Both the position numbers and the translations under genes were made by a program. The notes beneath the pieces are model-generated. The model worked only from the letters and a program-made list of their open reading frames with translations, searched no databases and was not told the DNA's origin. Of a stretch of DNA of 64,000 bases, positions 1 to 11,865 are shown one piece after another. The number at the start of each line of letters is the position of its first letter. Within the stretch, counting starts at the first letter, position 1. The stretch is from Bettongia penicillata ogilbyi (taxonomy: Eukaryota > Chordata > Mammalia > Diprotodontia > Potoroidae): assembly GCA_023548195.1 (NCBI GenBank), contig JAJHZJ010000009.1, forward strand, positions 4,199,001 to 4,263,000, given 5' to 3'.

Positions 1-430
1 TATTATTTTTCTGACAGTTCAGTTTGTATCAGTTCCTATATATGAATTCTTTATATTTATCATTTCTTGCAACACAATACTATTTCATTACACTCATGGA
101 TCATCATTTGTTAACTGTTCCCCAAGTGACAGGCATCTACTTTATTGAAGTCCTTTGTTACCACAAAAAGTACTGCTGTGACTATTTTGGTATCTATAGA
201 ACCTTTCTTTCTGTTTGATCTCTTTGAGACTGTGTCTACTAACTGGATTTCTGGGTCAAAAGGTATTTGACTCTGCTTTCCAGAATGGTTGTACCAAGAC
301 ACGGTTCTAGAAATTCTGAATTAGTGTGTCTGTCTAACCACAGCTTCTTCAGCATTCATTGTCACCATCTTTTCTCACTTTTGTCAGTTCAGATTTTATA
401 GAAATGCCCCACTGGTTCAGGTTAACGTTC
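1..430 (-). mobile_element. Degraded antisense L1 ORF2 C-terminal fragment
   Basis: Reading the minus strand gives a short frame (302-111) with 'IPFDPEI' followed by 'TKIVTAVLFVVTK'. These match the conserved C-terminal block of marsupial L1 ORF2 that is better preserved at 24535-24876 ('IPFDPEISLLG', 'TKIFIAALFVVAKNW'). Many substitutions and no continuous frame indicate an old, dead copy. The L1 continues off the left edge of the window. Confidence 0.65.
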
Positions 431-3400
431 TTCTCAACCCTCTAATCTATGGTGCCAAAGGATATTTTGTAGAGTAATGGGATAGTTGCTCCCAGTGGCA
501 TAATCTTAGATTTATCATACATGGGAGGTCTAGAGGGAACTTTACAGGATTTCTAGCCTAAACTCCTCATTTTATAGATAATGAACCTGACACTTATAGA
601 GTTCTAGTAACTTCTGCAAGGTCACACTGTAAGTTTCTACCAAAGAAATAGAACTCTCTTTTCCTATCTCCTAGTCCTATATCTTTTATATTTTGTAAGT
701 TTCATCTAAAAGGGAACACAATCACAGTTTACCCCAGAGATATGATAGAGCCAGCTCATACAGACTTGAGAGAAGCAGGGATTATTAAAATTTCAGTGTG
801 AGCACTTATGCATTGGAAATCGGCAAATGCTACAAATTAGTTCTTGATTTATTGATTGTCTGGAATTAACAAAGTGGTGGAGAAAGTGTTAATAATGATT
901 AGATTTAAATCATGTTGAGGCTATACTGTTCTTCCCCTAGATGGTTGCTAAACATTTGCCAGCACACCACTCCTTTACCAAATCCTTGCTTCTTCCATCT
1001 CCTCCTACTCCCAAACAGTATTGCATGTGGGTGGCAACAGTTCATCAATGATCTTTGACCCTTCTATAGCATGAATATACTTTATCCTGACCCAAAGGCT
1101 CAGTAAACAAAGATTGGCCACCTACCTTAGGCAAATGAGGCAGGAGAATGTATTCATTTGGGGAGTGATGTGGGTCATCGTGTTGAACAGGGTTTAAGTA
1201 AGATCTCTTTCCTTTGATAACTGTTACCTACTTGGGCTTATGAACTGCCCTTGGCAAAGGGTTCTGGAGACAGGCCTAGAAATAAGAAGGAAGACTGTAA
1301 TGAGTCTTAAGGTGTCTGAAATGCAAGGCACTTTTCCACATTACTTCTTTTCTCTTCCCTTTATCAGTTTTCTTCCTCCTATTAGCTGAGAGAACCAATT
1401 ATTTTTCTATTATATTCATAATCAATTATTGAATTAGGATTAAGGTTTTTCCTTTCTTTTTCCTCATTCAGGGACCAGTCCCTTCAGATCATTCAACCAG
1501 TCTCTGAAGGACAAGGCTGATGGATGAGGTTGGCCAAATCCTCTGGGTATATGCTCTGCCATCTTGGGCAGGACCTCACCCATCTGAAAACCTTACTTCT
1601 GTTTAGAGTGATCTGCATTGTTGCCCTAAAGTTTGAACCGTTGCACTTGCACCCCTCCAGTGCAGTCTTGCAGAACTCAGCTCATGAAGATGAAAATCAA
1701 TCAATCCTAGTAGAGATGGATTCCTTTGTCCAGATTGCTGGAGGAAGTTGAGCCTCACGATCAAGTCAAGTCCCCATCATGAAGAACTGAAGGCTCTGAG
1801 CCCACTTCCTCAATAATATGTTCACCCCTCATTAATTATTCGCTAATCAGGGTTGATTTTCACCTCTCAGGGCACCTCCTTTCCTAAAGTTATTTAAGCA
1901 CTGCAGGATCTCCACTTTTTTTATGTTCTAAGAGAAACCACTGACCATCAATTTATTGATTATCAGCTAGCTTAATTAATAAATTGATTATTAATTACCC
2001 AGAAACTCTGTCCCTCACACTTTTCATTCGACTCATGGCCCATATCTCACCACAGCTGTTCACTTTACTCAGGAACGTACAAAAGTATTGGGTGCTGATG
2101 TACAGGCATTGTGGTTTTAGAATAGTATTCACTATGATAGCCAACTGCTAATTGTTTCTGAAATTAAGTAGCTGGCTCTGGCTATGTAATTAACTACAGT
2201 AGCACAAAAGAACCAAATGTCACACACAGGGCTGCTTTGAGGAGAACTGTCCCCTATTGAGAATTCTTAGTCACTTAATTTGGTTGAGAACATCCATTAT
2301 TCTGTTCATTTGGGCTAACTGCCTGATTAATCTGATAATTAACTTCAGGTCTCTATTAATAGAGAATCCCAGAATTGGAAGTTACTTTAATCCAACTCAT
2401 ACCTTAATATAAATTCTACCTTCATCTCTGACAAATGATTATTCTGTTTTGAATTGGGAAGACTCAGGTAATATGTATTATAGACCAGTTTATAAATATT
2501 AAATCACTATGTTAAATGTATCAATGCCAGTGGCCATCTCCCTTCTCTGACTGTCTTCTTGTTTCTCTACGTACCTTACAATATCCCACCCCTCACATAC
2601 ACACCACCCAGCCTGTTTTATGTTCTTTGCATTTCTTGTCAGTTTGTTCTAGATATTTGTACACACACTTTTCTTACAGAATCACCCACTCTATTTTATT
2701 CCTCCCTACTTACCTGTCCTTCCATTACTTATGCATTTCTTTTTAAAATCTCAGTGGGCCTTCACAAAAATGCATTCATTTAAGGTTCTTTTTGCTCTTC
2801 CCTCATCAGAATCCATTGTCCTTCTATCCTCAGGATTTCATTCTTGAGAATTTCCCATCTCTTTGAATGATTTGCCCCATAGAATTTTAGTCCATAAACT
2901 TTTATGTGTCCTTTTTCTGAACTCTTTGATATTAGCACTCTCCAAATCCAGTATAAATGTCTAACAATGACTGGCTTCCCTCTTATAACATCTGAAGACT
3001 ATTCAGCTTTGCCCCAGAGGCCAAAGGGGGATACAGCTGCCTGCAACCACTAATTATTTCTTAGGCTATTTAGAAAGCATTAAGGTGTACCTTTGACATT
3101 ATTGTTAAAAAAAATTGGTAAATATTAGCCCTAGGCTGTGTGAGTCAGTGAGTGGAGAGTCTTTGTAAGAGCAAAGGGAGAATTATGGGTGCACAGAGGA
3201 GTCATGACAATGAGAGAGAGCAGTGCTATTATTGTGAGATGAGAAGCAGAATGTGCAAAGATGGTGTCGAGGAACTTGAATCTTGTCCATCTCAGGGTAT
3301 ATGTGAATCAAGGAATTACAGAAGTAAACCTTTGGTTAGGAGAGAGTAAGGAAGTGTCTAGGAACCCAGGGCCTTATCATGATGGGGAGAAGGAATGAGT

Positions 3401-4150
3401 GCTAGAGCAATTCATCCTGGCTTTGTGCTGAACTCTGAAGTGAGAAGATCTTCGTTTGGGAATCTGAGTCCTTGTGCCTTCCCTGTGCCCTGTGATGGCA
3501 GTACTGTAGAGCAATAAGGATGAAAACTCCCTCAGAATTTGCATATGTGAAATTTCTGAGCCTCTGGTAGTCTCCGTATGAAAAGTAAGAGCATGTGGTG
3601 TGAGGTGGGACAAGATGACCCAGAAATCAACATGTGACACCAGTAGTAATATTGTCTAGTATTGCTAGTAAGCATTTACAAGTAAGTTTGAAACTCCCGC
3701 CTCTTCCTTTTAAATCTACAGTGAATTATAAGATGTTCTGATGACTTTCTACCAAGGTTTTCTTAAGTGATTCCTACTTTGGTAATAAAATTCTCCTTAT
3801 TGGATAGACGTTCTTCGAATTGTCTCCTCCATGTTTTTAAGAATACAATTCTTATCGAGGCAAGTCAGCAATTTATCATCATTGCTTATTATCAGTAGCT
3901 CTCCTTTCTGCTCCAGTTGGAGAAAGAGCACCAGCAGATGCCTGGGTGTTGGAAGGCCCCTTTCCAATGGGATAGGTTTGTGGTCTGTATTCTCTCTCCC
4001 TCAGGGCAGTCTCATGTCAATTTCCTTAGTCTCCCTCCCTCACCCAAAAATCTGGGCTCTTTGTGCCCCTTGCCCTGGGCATAAAAATTCCTGCTTGTGG
4101 CACTGAAAGGGCTACCCTAGGTTAGGGTTGACAACCTGTGGCAGATAGTA
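431..4150. other. Long stretch with few recognisable repeats
   Basis: I find no convincing exon, RNA gene or full repeat here. A weak antisense MIR-like scrap lies near 555-640 ('gcaaggtcacactg'). All open frames are under 92 codons and none resembles a known domain. A TAAT-rich patch at about 1800-2400 stands out and is reported as a finding. This is the longest relatively repeat-poor block of the window, so it is the best place to look for conserved non-coding elements. Confidence 0.4.
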
Positions 4151-4154
4151 TGAG

Positions 4155-4240
4155 GTAATTATAATGATAACATTATGAGATAATTAGCACAGTGTCTGGC
4201 ACATAGTAAATGCTTACTGAAAGCTTTTTGACTTGATGTG
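4155..4240 (+). mobile_element. MIR 3' end fragment
   Basis: The string 'cacagtgtctggcacatag' followed by 'taaatgcttactgaaag' is the typical 3' end shared by MIR and related CORE-SINE fossils. Confidence 0.55.
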
Positions 4241-4534
4241 ATTTGATTGTGAGTGCTTGGTTAAGGATTCGACCTTGGAAAAATTATGAGCTCAGCATCA
4301 TTTGTCTTTCCTATAATCTCATTTTTCTGAGGTTTCCTTTCTTTCTCCCATCACCCCTTTTCTCTCAATTGTACCTATATTGCATTCCATTTAAATTCAC
4401 CCCATAAGGTGTTAGTTGATCTGTTACGACCTGAAATGTCCATTTTTCAATTCTCCTTTTTTTGACCTTACTACAGAATTTGCTACCACTGAACAACCTT
4501 TTCTTTAACATAGGAGCTAAATATTAACAATGCC

Positions 4535-4770
4535 TAGCATATATATTATACTATTAAGTTTTTCAAAGCATTTTACATGCATTATCTCATTCGATTCTTC
4601 AGACAACTTTGTAAAGTAAATGCTACTATTACTTTCATTTGACAGATGAGTAAACGGAGGCTGAGAGAAGTAAATGACTTGCTCAGGCTCAGAAAGCAAG
4701 TGTCTAAGGCAGTATTTGAATGTCTTTCTGATGCCAAATCCAACACTCCATTCACTTTGCCACTTCATTG
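4535..4770 (-). mobile_element. Antisense MIR
   Basis: The plus strand reads in the reverse order of a MIR: 'attatctcattcgattctt', then 'acagatgagtaaacggagg', then 'agtaaatgacttgctcagg' and a degraded A-box region near 4740. It is old, with no visible target-site duplication. Confidence 0.7.
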
Positions 4771-5209
4771 AACAAGCATTGTAAAAGTATCTCTTATATG
4801 TAGATATTACTGTTCCAGGTGCTGAGGAAAATGAAATGCAAAATGACAGTCCTTGCCACAGATCTTATTATCTAAGATGGAACAAATACCATGGACAAAA
4901 ATTGAATAAGATGTGAGGCAGAACTTTGGGGAACCAAGAGCTCCAGACAATTTGAGGATTGGCAGCATGGAGAGGGGAAATCTGAGCTGGATCTTTCAGC
5001 AGACAAAAATGAGGATAAATTCTATTTGGGGATAAAACTGTATGAAGATCTAAGAGGGATGTGTGAGATTGACATACATCTAATTGTCCAGTTTGGCTAG
5101 AATATAGATTGTGTGAAAGAAAAGTGACTTCAAATAAGTATAGAAAGTAGATTGGAGCTAAATTCCCCATCTTGTTTCCCATAGAAGCTGCTCCAAACCT
5201 TCTCCTACC

Positions 5210-6155
5210 TGCTCAAGCCTCCCATACTTTCTTCTACACCCTTTCTTTCAGATGAGGACCTTGCTTCTCCTTTATAAGAAAACCACAGCCATTCAACATG
5301 AACACCCATTTCTATTCCCTTCATCCTGGATTCCAAAGCTCAGCCTTATCCCCGACTCCTCCCTCTACGTCCCTCCATATATCCAGTCAGTTGCCAAATT
5401 TTGCCTTTTTTTACCTTTACACATACACTCTCTCAGCTGACCTCTTCTTCGCACTCACTGCACACTCACACAGCTCCTACCTTACTTGAGATGCTCATCA
5501 CCTCTGCTCACACCCTCCTTTCTGCTTTCTCTTCCTCAGGTTTCTCCCCATTCTACTCATCCTCCATATTGCTCCCAAAGCAATTTCAAGTGCAAATCTT
5601 ACCATGTGGCTTCATTGCTCCCTGAATTTCAGCCTCCTGTTACCTCTAGGAGATAATATTAACTCTTCTTAACTTTTAAAGTCCTTCACAACCTGCCCCA
5701 GTCTATCTTTTCAGCCTCATTGGACATCACTCCACAACCTCAACTCTGGCCTCAAACTAAGAACTTCTTTCCTTTTCTCACACATCATATTCTATCTCTT
5801 GTCACTGTACATTTACCCTGGCTGATCCCCCATGCTTGTATTTCACTGTTACCTCATTCATGGAGTCCCTCTCTTTCTTTAGGCTCTAACCCCTGCCGGC
5901 AGTCTTTCATTATCTCCCTGCAAATGCTAGCATCCTTCCTCCCATGCTGCCCTGTGTTTAGTGTCATTATATGTATTTGCATTTATTCACTTTGTGTTAT
6001 ATATATATATATATATTGTATGTCCCTGTCATCTCTTGCATTAGAATGGAAGTTCCCTGAAAGCAAGGATTACTTTCGTTCTTTGCTTTGGAATCCCCTG
6101 GGAGCCTATGCCTAGGAGCATAGTAAGTACTTAATGAAATGCTTCTTGACTGATT
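5210..6155 (+). mobile_element. L2 LINE, sense, 3' half
   Basis: The order of motifs is that of L2: 'aaagtccttcacaacctgcc' at 5680, the region encoding the end of ORF2, then 'ggaagttccctgaaagcaag' near 6050 and the terminal 'gcatagtaagtacttaatg' with a 'gattgattga' end. A short TA run (5999-6017) has grown inside it. Open frames up to 131 codons are interrupted and not functional. Confidence 0.75.
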
Positions 6156-6164
6156 GATTGAAGG

Positions 6165-6440
6165 GTTGATTGTAGACAGTCAAATGCCAGGTTTAAGAGT
6201 TAATATTTTATCGTATAGGCAACAGGAAGTCACTGCAATATTGGGGCAAGGGAATGATATTGCCATGTCTTTGCTTTAGGAAGACAATCTTTCCAGTGTG
6301 AAAGATCAGTTGGAAGCAAAGACTGAACTTGAGGCCTCTGTAATAGTTATAATAGCCCAGGCAAGACATGAGAGCTTGAACTAGGATGATAGTAGAGAGG
6401 AGGGAATGGTTATGAAGAGACTAGTAGAGTCAATAGGGCT
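6165..6440 (-). mobile_element. Antisense L2 fragment
   Basis: The string 'taatagcccaggcaagacat' is the reverse complement of the L2 'attgcaatagcctc' block seen in sense at 26875. It lies tail-to-tail with the preceding sense L2 and appears to resume beyond the repeats at 7046. Confidence 0.55.
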
Positions 6441-6474
6441 TGCCTAGTGATTGAATGGCAGGTCTAAAGGAGAG

Positions 6475-6491
6475 GAGAGAGAGAGGGGAAG

Positions 6492-6577
<86 letters not shown>

Positions 6578-6585
6578 GTCAGAGA
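6475..6585. repeat. (AG)n microsatellite
   Basis: An uninterrupted AG run of about 68 bp (6495-6562) has imperfect GA-rich shoulders. It sits inside an antisense L2 and produces a spurious Arg/Glu-repeat open frame of 89 codons that should not be annotated as a protein. Confidence 0.95.
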
Positions 6586-6611
6586 AGGAAGGAGAGGTAG
6601 TGTGATAAAAG

Positions 6612-6788
6612 TTCAATGGATTTGTAGTCACAGGATCTGCCTTGTTTCACATCTGCCATTTGTTATCTATGGGACCCTAGACAAATCATTTATCCTCTTT
6701 GGGCTACAGTTTCCTCATCTATAAAATGAAAAGGTTGCATTAGATGAAATCTGGGGTCCCTTTCAGCTCTAAATCTATGATCCTATGA
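6612..6788 (+). mobile_element. MIR, sense
   Basis: The MIR core is visible: 'gggaccctagacaaatcatt', 'cagtttcctcatctataaaa', then 'cagctctaaatctatgatcc' at the 3' side. Confidence 0.7.
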
Positions 6789-7045
6789 GTCAAAGTTGAT
6801 TAGGTGGCACAGAGGTTAGAGAGTGCTGGGCTTGGACTCAGGAAGACCTGAGTTCAAATCTGGATTCAGATATTTACTAGTTCTGTGAACCTATGTAAAT
6901 CATTTCACCTCTGTTTGCCTCAGTTTCCTTTTCTGTAAAATAGGAATAATAACAGCCCCTACCTCTCAGAGTTGATGAGATAATATAATTATAAAGTACT
7001 TATCATAGTGCCTGGCACATAGTAAGTGCCATAGAAATATTAGTT
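6789..7045 (+). mobile_element. CORE-SINE/MIR, sense, near full length
   Basis: A tRNA-like head ('aggtggcacagaggttagag', 'gacctgagttcaaatctgg') is followed by a core ('tttgcctcagtttcc') and a MIR-type tail ('cctggcacatagtaagtgcc'). It is directly downstream of another MIR. Confidence 0.75.
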
Positions 7046-8215
7046 TAGGGACTGATTGGGAGGTTGAGAACCATGAGCTGAGGGAGTGGTTGGCAAGGAA
7101 CAGCACCAAAGTGCTTCAAGCTGAGCTATCTATTGCCACTATCTTGAGTGTGCAGAGATACCAGACAGTGAAGGGATATAATATTGGGCATGAGAGTGTT
7201 GTAAAACTGTCCCCCTTAGACTGGCTGAGGTTATTACCTCTGTGACTGTTCCAGTTGTCTTCATTTGAGACCCAGGGGAGCTTCCAACGTTGAGGAAGGG
7301 TGTGCCTGCATTGTTAGAATTCCTGGCAGCCTTCTCCAATGTGGGCATGTCACTGTATGCCTTACCCAGGATGTGGACATCTGGGAAGGCATCCAGGGAT
7401 TCGAACTGTGCATCTACTTCCCCTCCCCCTTGGCGTCCTGGGTCCTTTGGGTTCCACATGGCATCTCCTCATTGGCTCACTGTGTTGGGCAAGCCTGTGA
7501 TGTTAAAGCCTCTCTAAAATAACCTGGGGCTACATTTCTGATATGGCACATACCTGAGTCACCTGAGTCACCCCTTCACCTCAAGTGTGGTTTCAGAGTC
7601 TCAGAGGAAACAACTCTAAGGTTTCAAGTCTGATGACTGGGAGGATGGTGGTGCCATGACCAGGAAGAGTAGAGTTCAGGGGAGGGGCAGGTTTAGGTAG
7701 GAAGGTGATGAAGTCAGTTTTTGAAATGTTAAGTTTGAGATACAAGGAAAACATGCAGGTAAAGGTGTCCACAGAGCAACTAGAAACAAACGATGCTGGA
7801 ATAGCTTTGAGAACAGGTCTGGCGAGGTTATGTCCTCTGAAGATCAGCCCAGCCAAATTAGAGGCTTGTCAAGAGGCTGAACTTAGGGCAGTGAATTTCT
7901 GGCCATAATATCTCTCAAATACAATCTTCTAAGACAGAGAAGAATTATAATCTGCTATGGGGAGGAGGTTAATACCAGGTATATTGATCTGGGAGTCCTC
8001 TGAAGAAAGATTCTAAATGAAATCAAAGAAATTGATGAAATGATCGAGGGAAAGAATATAGAGAAAGAAGATAAGATTAAGGACAGAGCTTTGGAAGGCA
8101 CCTATAATTATAAACCTTGAGAAGGAGGGGTGGATATATTGGTGAAAAAACCTGAGAAGGAGCAATTGGAATGGTAGATGAAGAGCTAATTAAAAGTACC
8201 ATCATGAATGACTGC
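7046..8215 (-). mobile_element. Probable continuation of antisense L2
   Basis: Scattered blocks such as 'gatgactgggaggatggtgg' followed by 'gccatgaccaggaagag' (about 7635-7670) are reverse complements of the L2 region upstream of the 3' end. Similarity is patchy, so parts of 7050-7560 may be unrelated unique sequence. Small frames here (up to 106 codons) have no recognisable domain. Confidence 0.45.
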
Positions 8216-8490
8216 ATCATGTCTAAGGTGGAGCATTGGGTTTGGAGTTAGGAGGATCTGAGTTTGACTTAAACCAGAGTTTGAGCCCTGGTTATAATGC
8301 CTTTTAGTTGTTTGATGTCACGAATGCTATTTACTCTCTCTACTTAGTTTTTTCATTTGCAAAATTGGCTCAATAATATTCATATTACCTACCTGAAAGG
8401 GTAACTGTATAACTAAACATTCGAATTATTAACTGATGCCACATTAAGGTAAGGACAATAGCTTTGTGTTATTAAAAGCTATTTCAGATA
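8216..8490 (+). mobile_element. Old MIR, sense
   Basis: Degraded head 'aggatctgagtttgactt' and core 'cttagttttttcatttgc' are in MIR order. The element is heavily diverged. Confidence 0.5.
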
Positions 8491-8494
8491 CATA

Positions 8495-8745
8495 ATAGTT
8501 AATAATAATAGCTAGCATTTTTACAGTGATTTAAGGTTGGTGAAGTGACTCATTTAATTGTCTCAATAATCTCAGGAGGTAGGGATATTATTGTCTCTAT
8601 TTTACGGTAGGAGGAACTGAGTCAGACAATAGTTAAATGACTTGCCAGGGTCATGTAGCTAATGCGTGTCTGAGGCCAGATTTGAATTCAGATTTTCCCA
8701 ACTCCAGGTCTAGCCCTCTACCTACTACACCACTTACCTGTTCAT
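8495..8745 (-). mobile_element. Antisense MIR
   Basis: Reverse-order MIR landmarks: 'taatagctagcatttttac', 'ctctattttacggtaggagg', 'aatgacttgccagggtcatg', 'gaggccagatttgaattcag', and 'ctacctactacaccactta' at the head end. Confidence 0.75.
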
Positions 8746-8904
8746 CACTGAGGAGGGAGTATGTAGCAAGGAAGGAGAGGCAGCAGGTGTAGTTTTTCCA
8801 GAAGTTTAGTATTGAAGAGGAGGGGAGGTACAGGTTATGAAATGATGGTTTGAGGCATAACAGGGTAAAGAAAAATTTTTTTAAGATTAGAGATGATTAA
8901 CCTA

Positions 8905-9168
8905 AGTGCTGGGGTATCTAAGTGGCGTGATGGATAGAGCCGTGGGGCTGGAGTTAGGAAAGCCTTAATTCAAACCTGACTTTACATGCTTACCAGCTGT
9001 GTGACTCTGGGCAAGTCACTTAACCCTGTTTGCCTCAAATCCTCATCTGCAAAATGAGCTGGAGAAGGAAATGGCAAACCTCTCCAATATCTTTGCTAAG
9101 AAAACCATGAAATGGGGTCATAAAAAGTTGGATGTGAATGAAATGATGGAGTAACAATAAAACCTAAA
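8905..9168 (+). mobile_element. MAR1-type CORE-SINE, full length, sense
   Basis: The head 'ctaagtggcgtgatggatag', the B-box-like 'ttcaaacctgac', the core 'ggcaagtcacttaaccctg' and the family-specific tail 'aaatgagctggagaaggaaa' followed by 'aagaaaaccatgaaatgggg' are all present in order. The 3' end is A/T-rich ('aacaataaaacc'). This is the best-preserved example of the type in the first 20 kb. Confidence 0.85.
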
Positions 9169-9450
9169 TGTGTTTGAAGGAAGAGAGTGAGTACCCTGTG
9201 ACAATGAAGATGAAAGAAAACGATCAGCTTAGTGAGGTCTCAGAAACTATTGGAGGAGACAGAATCAAGGTCAGAGGTTGGTAAAGTCAGCCTTGGTTTA
9301 AATATAAAGATAGGGCTGCATCATTCTTAGACCCTAAGAGTAACAAGAGGAGAAAGTTAGCTCAACCTTCAGAGACTGAGGTCTTGAAATGAAGATAGAG
9401 AACAGGGGGGACTCTGAATATCCCCAAATTATTAGTTATTAGTAATCATG
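9169..9450. other. Unassigned spacer
   Basis: No recognisable repeat, exon or RNA feature is seen between the preceding SINE and the following L2 end. Confidence 0.4.
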
Positions 9451-9474
9451 TCTCTCAGTATACATATACATGCA

Positions 9475-9624
9475 TACATATGTATATAGTTAGTCAGTAA
9501 ACATTTATGAAACGTCTAATATGTGCCAGGCATTATGCCAAGCACTGGGGATACAACAAAGAAACAAAAGACTATTCTTGTCTTCAAGGAGCTTATAATC
9601 TACTGGGGGAGACAACATGCAAAC

Positions 9625-9625
<1 letters not shown>
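9475..9625 (-). mobile_element. Antisense L2 3' end
   Basis: The string 'aatatgtgccaggcattatg' followed by 'ccaagcactggggatacaac' and 'aaggagcttataatctac' is the reverse complement of the L2 3' terminus. It is bounded downstream by a TA microsatellite. Confidence 0.75.
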
Positions 9626-9655
<30 letters not shown>

Positions 9656-9675
9656 GTATGTATGTATATAAACTA
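9626..9675. repeat. (TA)n microsatellite
   Basis: About 26 bp of pure TA run into a 'tatgtgtatgtatg' mixed tract at the edge of the antisense L2 end. Confidence 0.9.
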
Positions 9676-9684
9676 TATACAGGA

Positions 9685-9945
9685 TAAGTTTTTTCAGTCT
9701 TTTCAGTAGCATGTTACCCTTGGTGACCCCATTTGGGGATTTCTTGGCAAAGATACTAGAGTAATTTAGTATTTCTTTCTCCATTTCATTTTACAGATGA
9801 GGAAACCGAGCAAGTAGGGTTACGTGACTTGCCCAGAGTCACACAGTTAATAAATGTCTGAAGCCAGGTTTGAACTCAGGAAGATGAGTCTTCCCGACTC
9901 CATGCCTGGAACTCTATTCTCTGTACCACCTAGCTACTCTCTCTA
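9685..9945 (-). mobile_element. MAR1-type CORE-SINE, antisense
   Basis: The reverse complement carries the same tail as the copy at 8905. On the plus strand this reads 'gaccccatttggggatttct' then 'tttacagatgaggaaaccga', 'gacttgcccagagtcacaca', 'ggtttgaactcaggaag' and the head end 'ctgtaccacctagctac'. Confidence 0.85.
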
Positions 9946-10185
9946 AATAGCACTTTAGGATTTGCAGTCTTTATGGACTCAGTTGATTCCCTACAACAAT
10001 CATGAAGTGAGCACTATTGTGATTCTCATTGTATAGACAAGGAAACAAAGTGTCAGAGAGGTGAAATGACTTACCTGATTCACATGGCTACTAAGTGTCT
10101 GAGGCAGGATTCACTCTCTCCAGCTTCCTGATCTCACTCTCACTCTTTCCACTGTCATGATGCCTCTCACCAATCACGTCCCAGT
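9946..10185 (-). mobile_element. Antisense MIR
   Basis: 'ctcattgtatagacaaggaa' and 'gaaatgacttacctgattca' are degraded MIR landmarks in reverse order. It abuts the antisense SINE upstream. Confidence 0.6.
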
Positions 10186-10289
10186 AAGTCTTCTCTTCTG
10201 CAGGCTGTACACCCTTTTTAATTCCTTCAACTAATTTTCCTGAGTATGAGATCTTTGACTATGCTGGTTGTTTACTCTGGATACTCTCC

Positions 10290-10980
10290 ATCTTATTAAT
10301 GCCCTTCCTGAAATAATTGTGCTTAGAACAGAATGTAGTACTCCAGGTGTGTCCTAACCAGAGCAGAGAATATCAGAATCATTACCTACTTTTTCCCCCA
10401 TTTTTTTGAAGTTATATCTCTTTATACAACTCAATAGCACATTAGCTTTCTAGGTTGTCATTCTACACTATTGACTTATTCAGCTTTCAGTACATTCACC
10501 TCCATCCCCCGATCTTTTCTCAGGCTAACCACGTCTCATGTTCAGGATAACCCAGCCTCCTTTACCTTATACTTATGAAGATGAGTTTTCTGAATCTAGC
10601 TGTAAAACTTCACTTTTGTCCCAGCTGCATGTCATGTTACTTGATTTGGCTCAATGTAATAGATGATCAAGTTTTGTTTTTATAGGCTTGATTTTGTCAT
10701 CCACTTTGTTAGCTATTCTTTCCTCCTACCTTGGTGCCATTTGCAAATTTGATAAAAAATGCCACCAATATTTTTATCCAGCCATTGCTCAACAAAGGGC
10801 CAGGCAAAGACTCCTGGGGTTCTTTATCGGTGATACTTTGCAAAATCAACATCAAAGACTGCTCTTGGGAGCTGGCCATTCATTCAGAATCCATCTTGAG
10901 CCTACATGTCTCCACTTTTTCCACAAGGAGATCATGAAAGACGATCAAATACTTTGCCCAAATTTAGGTAAGTGCTATAG
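10290..10980 (+). mobile_element. L3/CR1 LINE fossil, sense
   Basis: The block order matches the end of ORF2 in mammalian L3/CR1 elements: 'agtactccaggtgtgtccta', 'gtcatccactttgttagcta', 'gccatttgcaaatttgataa', 'ctcctggggttctttatcgg', then 'gagatcatgaaagacgatca' and 'aaatactttgcccaaattta'. A 98-codon open frame inside is an eroded relic of that ORF2, not a gene. Confidence 0.75.
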
Positions 10981-11039
10981 TTAACATTTATTTCCTTGAT
11001 CTACCAGTTTGGTACTCAGCGGATTAATGATCTAACAAT

Positions 11040-11110
11040 GCAGATAATGCATCTTGAATAATACCCTGCACATAGTAGGCACTCAATGAATATTTGCTGA
11101 ATTAATTATT
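11040..11110 (+). mobile_element. L2 3' terminus fragment
   Basis: 'cacatagtaggcactcaatg' followed by 'aatatttgctgaatta' is the terminal L2 motif. Confidence 0.7.
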
Positions 11111-11555
11111 CTATCTGAGGAACTTTATGACTGGCTTCCTGGCACCAGGTATATGAAAAACTCTCCTCATTTGATACTCCTCCTATACTTTTTGACTCCT
11201 TACACTTTATGTACTCTTTTTACAAATGAGGCACTGAGACTTCAACTGGAAATCAGAATACCATCATAGCAGTAGAGTCTGTGTTTAAACCAAGATAGCT
11301 TTATTACATATAGCTTAGGCAGGCTTCATTTGTACACAAAGGAGAACTGCTATCTTATTGTCAAACAGTGCTTTATTGATTTGTCCAACATTAGGTGGAT
11401 CATAGCTGGGTAGTGTTCATTGCAATTTAAATAGCTGTGCTGTCCTCTCCATTTGGAAAAAGACACTGCATGATAAATAGAAATGCATAGAACTATTCAC
11501 TCTCCCAGAAAATCTACAGGCAAGCAGGTATGCATAACAAACATTTTCTACATAG

Positions 11556-11865
11556 AGCGTTCTCAAAGCCTTAGTGTAGTTTTAAGCCAGTAAAGCTTAA
11601 AATTTTAAGTCATTAAATTACAATTTAAATGAATACTTTGATGTCAACTTTGAACAATTGAAAACCCCAGGAGTCTTTGCCTGACTCTGTGTGGTTGAAT
11701 ATTTTTTAAGCAATGATTAGATAAAAAGTATTCATGGCATGTTTATCAAATGTGTCAATGGCACTGAGCTGGAAGAAAGGAATAGCTAACTGGATAACAA
11801 AATTTTAATTAAATTTTTAGCAATTAAAGCTTAAAAACTGGATTAAGATTTTGGGACACCTTATT
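11556..11865. mobile_element. Short mariner-type element (MITE-like)
   Basis: About 310 bp are bounded by imperfect inverted ends. The left end reads 'ctcaaagccttagtgtagtt' then 'ttaagc'. The right end reads 'attaaagcttaaaaactgg' then 'attaagattttgggacacc'. The inner 'aagcttaaaa' repeats and the 'gggacacc' terminus resemble the ends of the mariner split around 42891-46482. No transposase frame remains, so this is a non-autonomous derivative. Confidence 0.65.

Noticed and set aside
1931..1996. Inverted repeat around 'caatttatt' considered as a terminator or transposon end
   Set aside because: It is AT-only, short and lacks a direct duplication; it is better viewed as part of the TAAT-rich patch.
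6455..6724. 89-codon Arg/Glu-rich frame
   Set aside because: It is translated from the AG microsatellite and an adjacent MIR.
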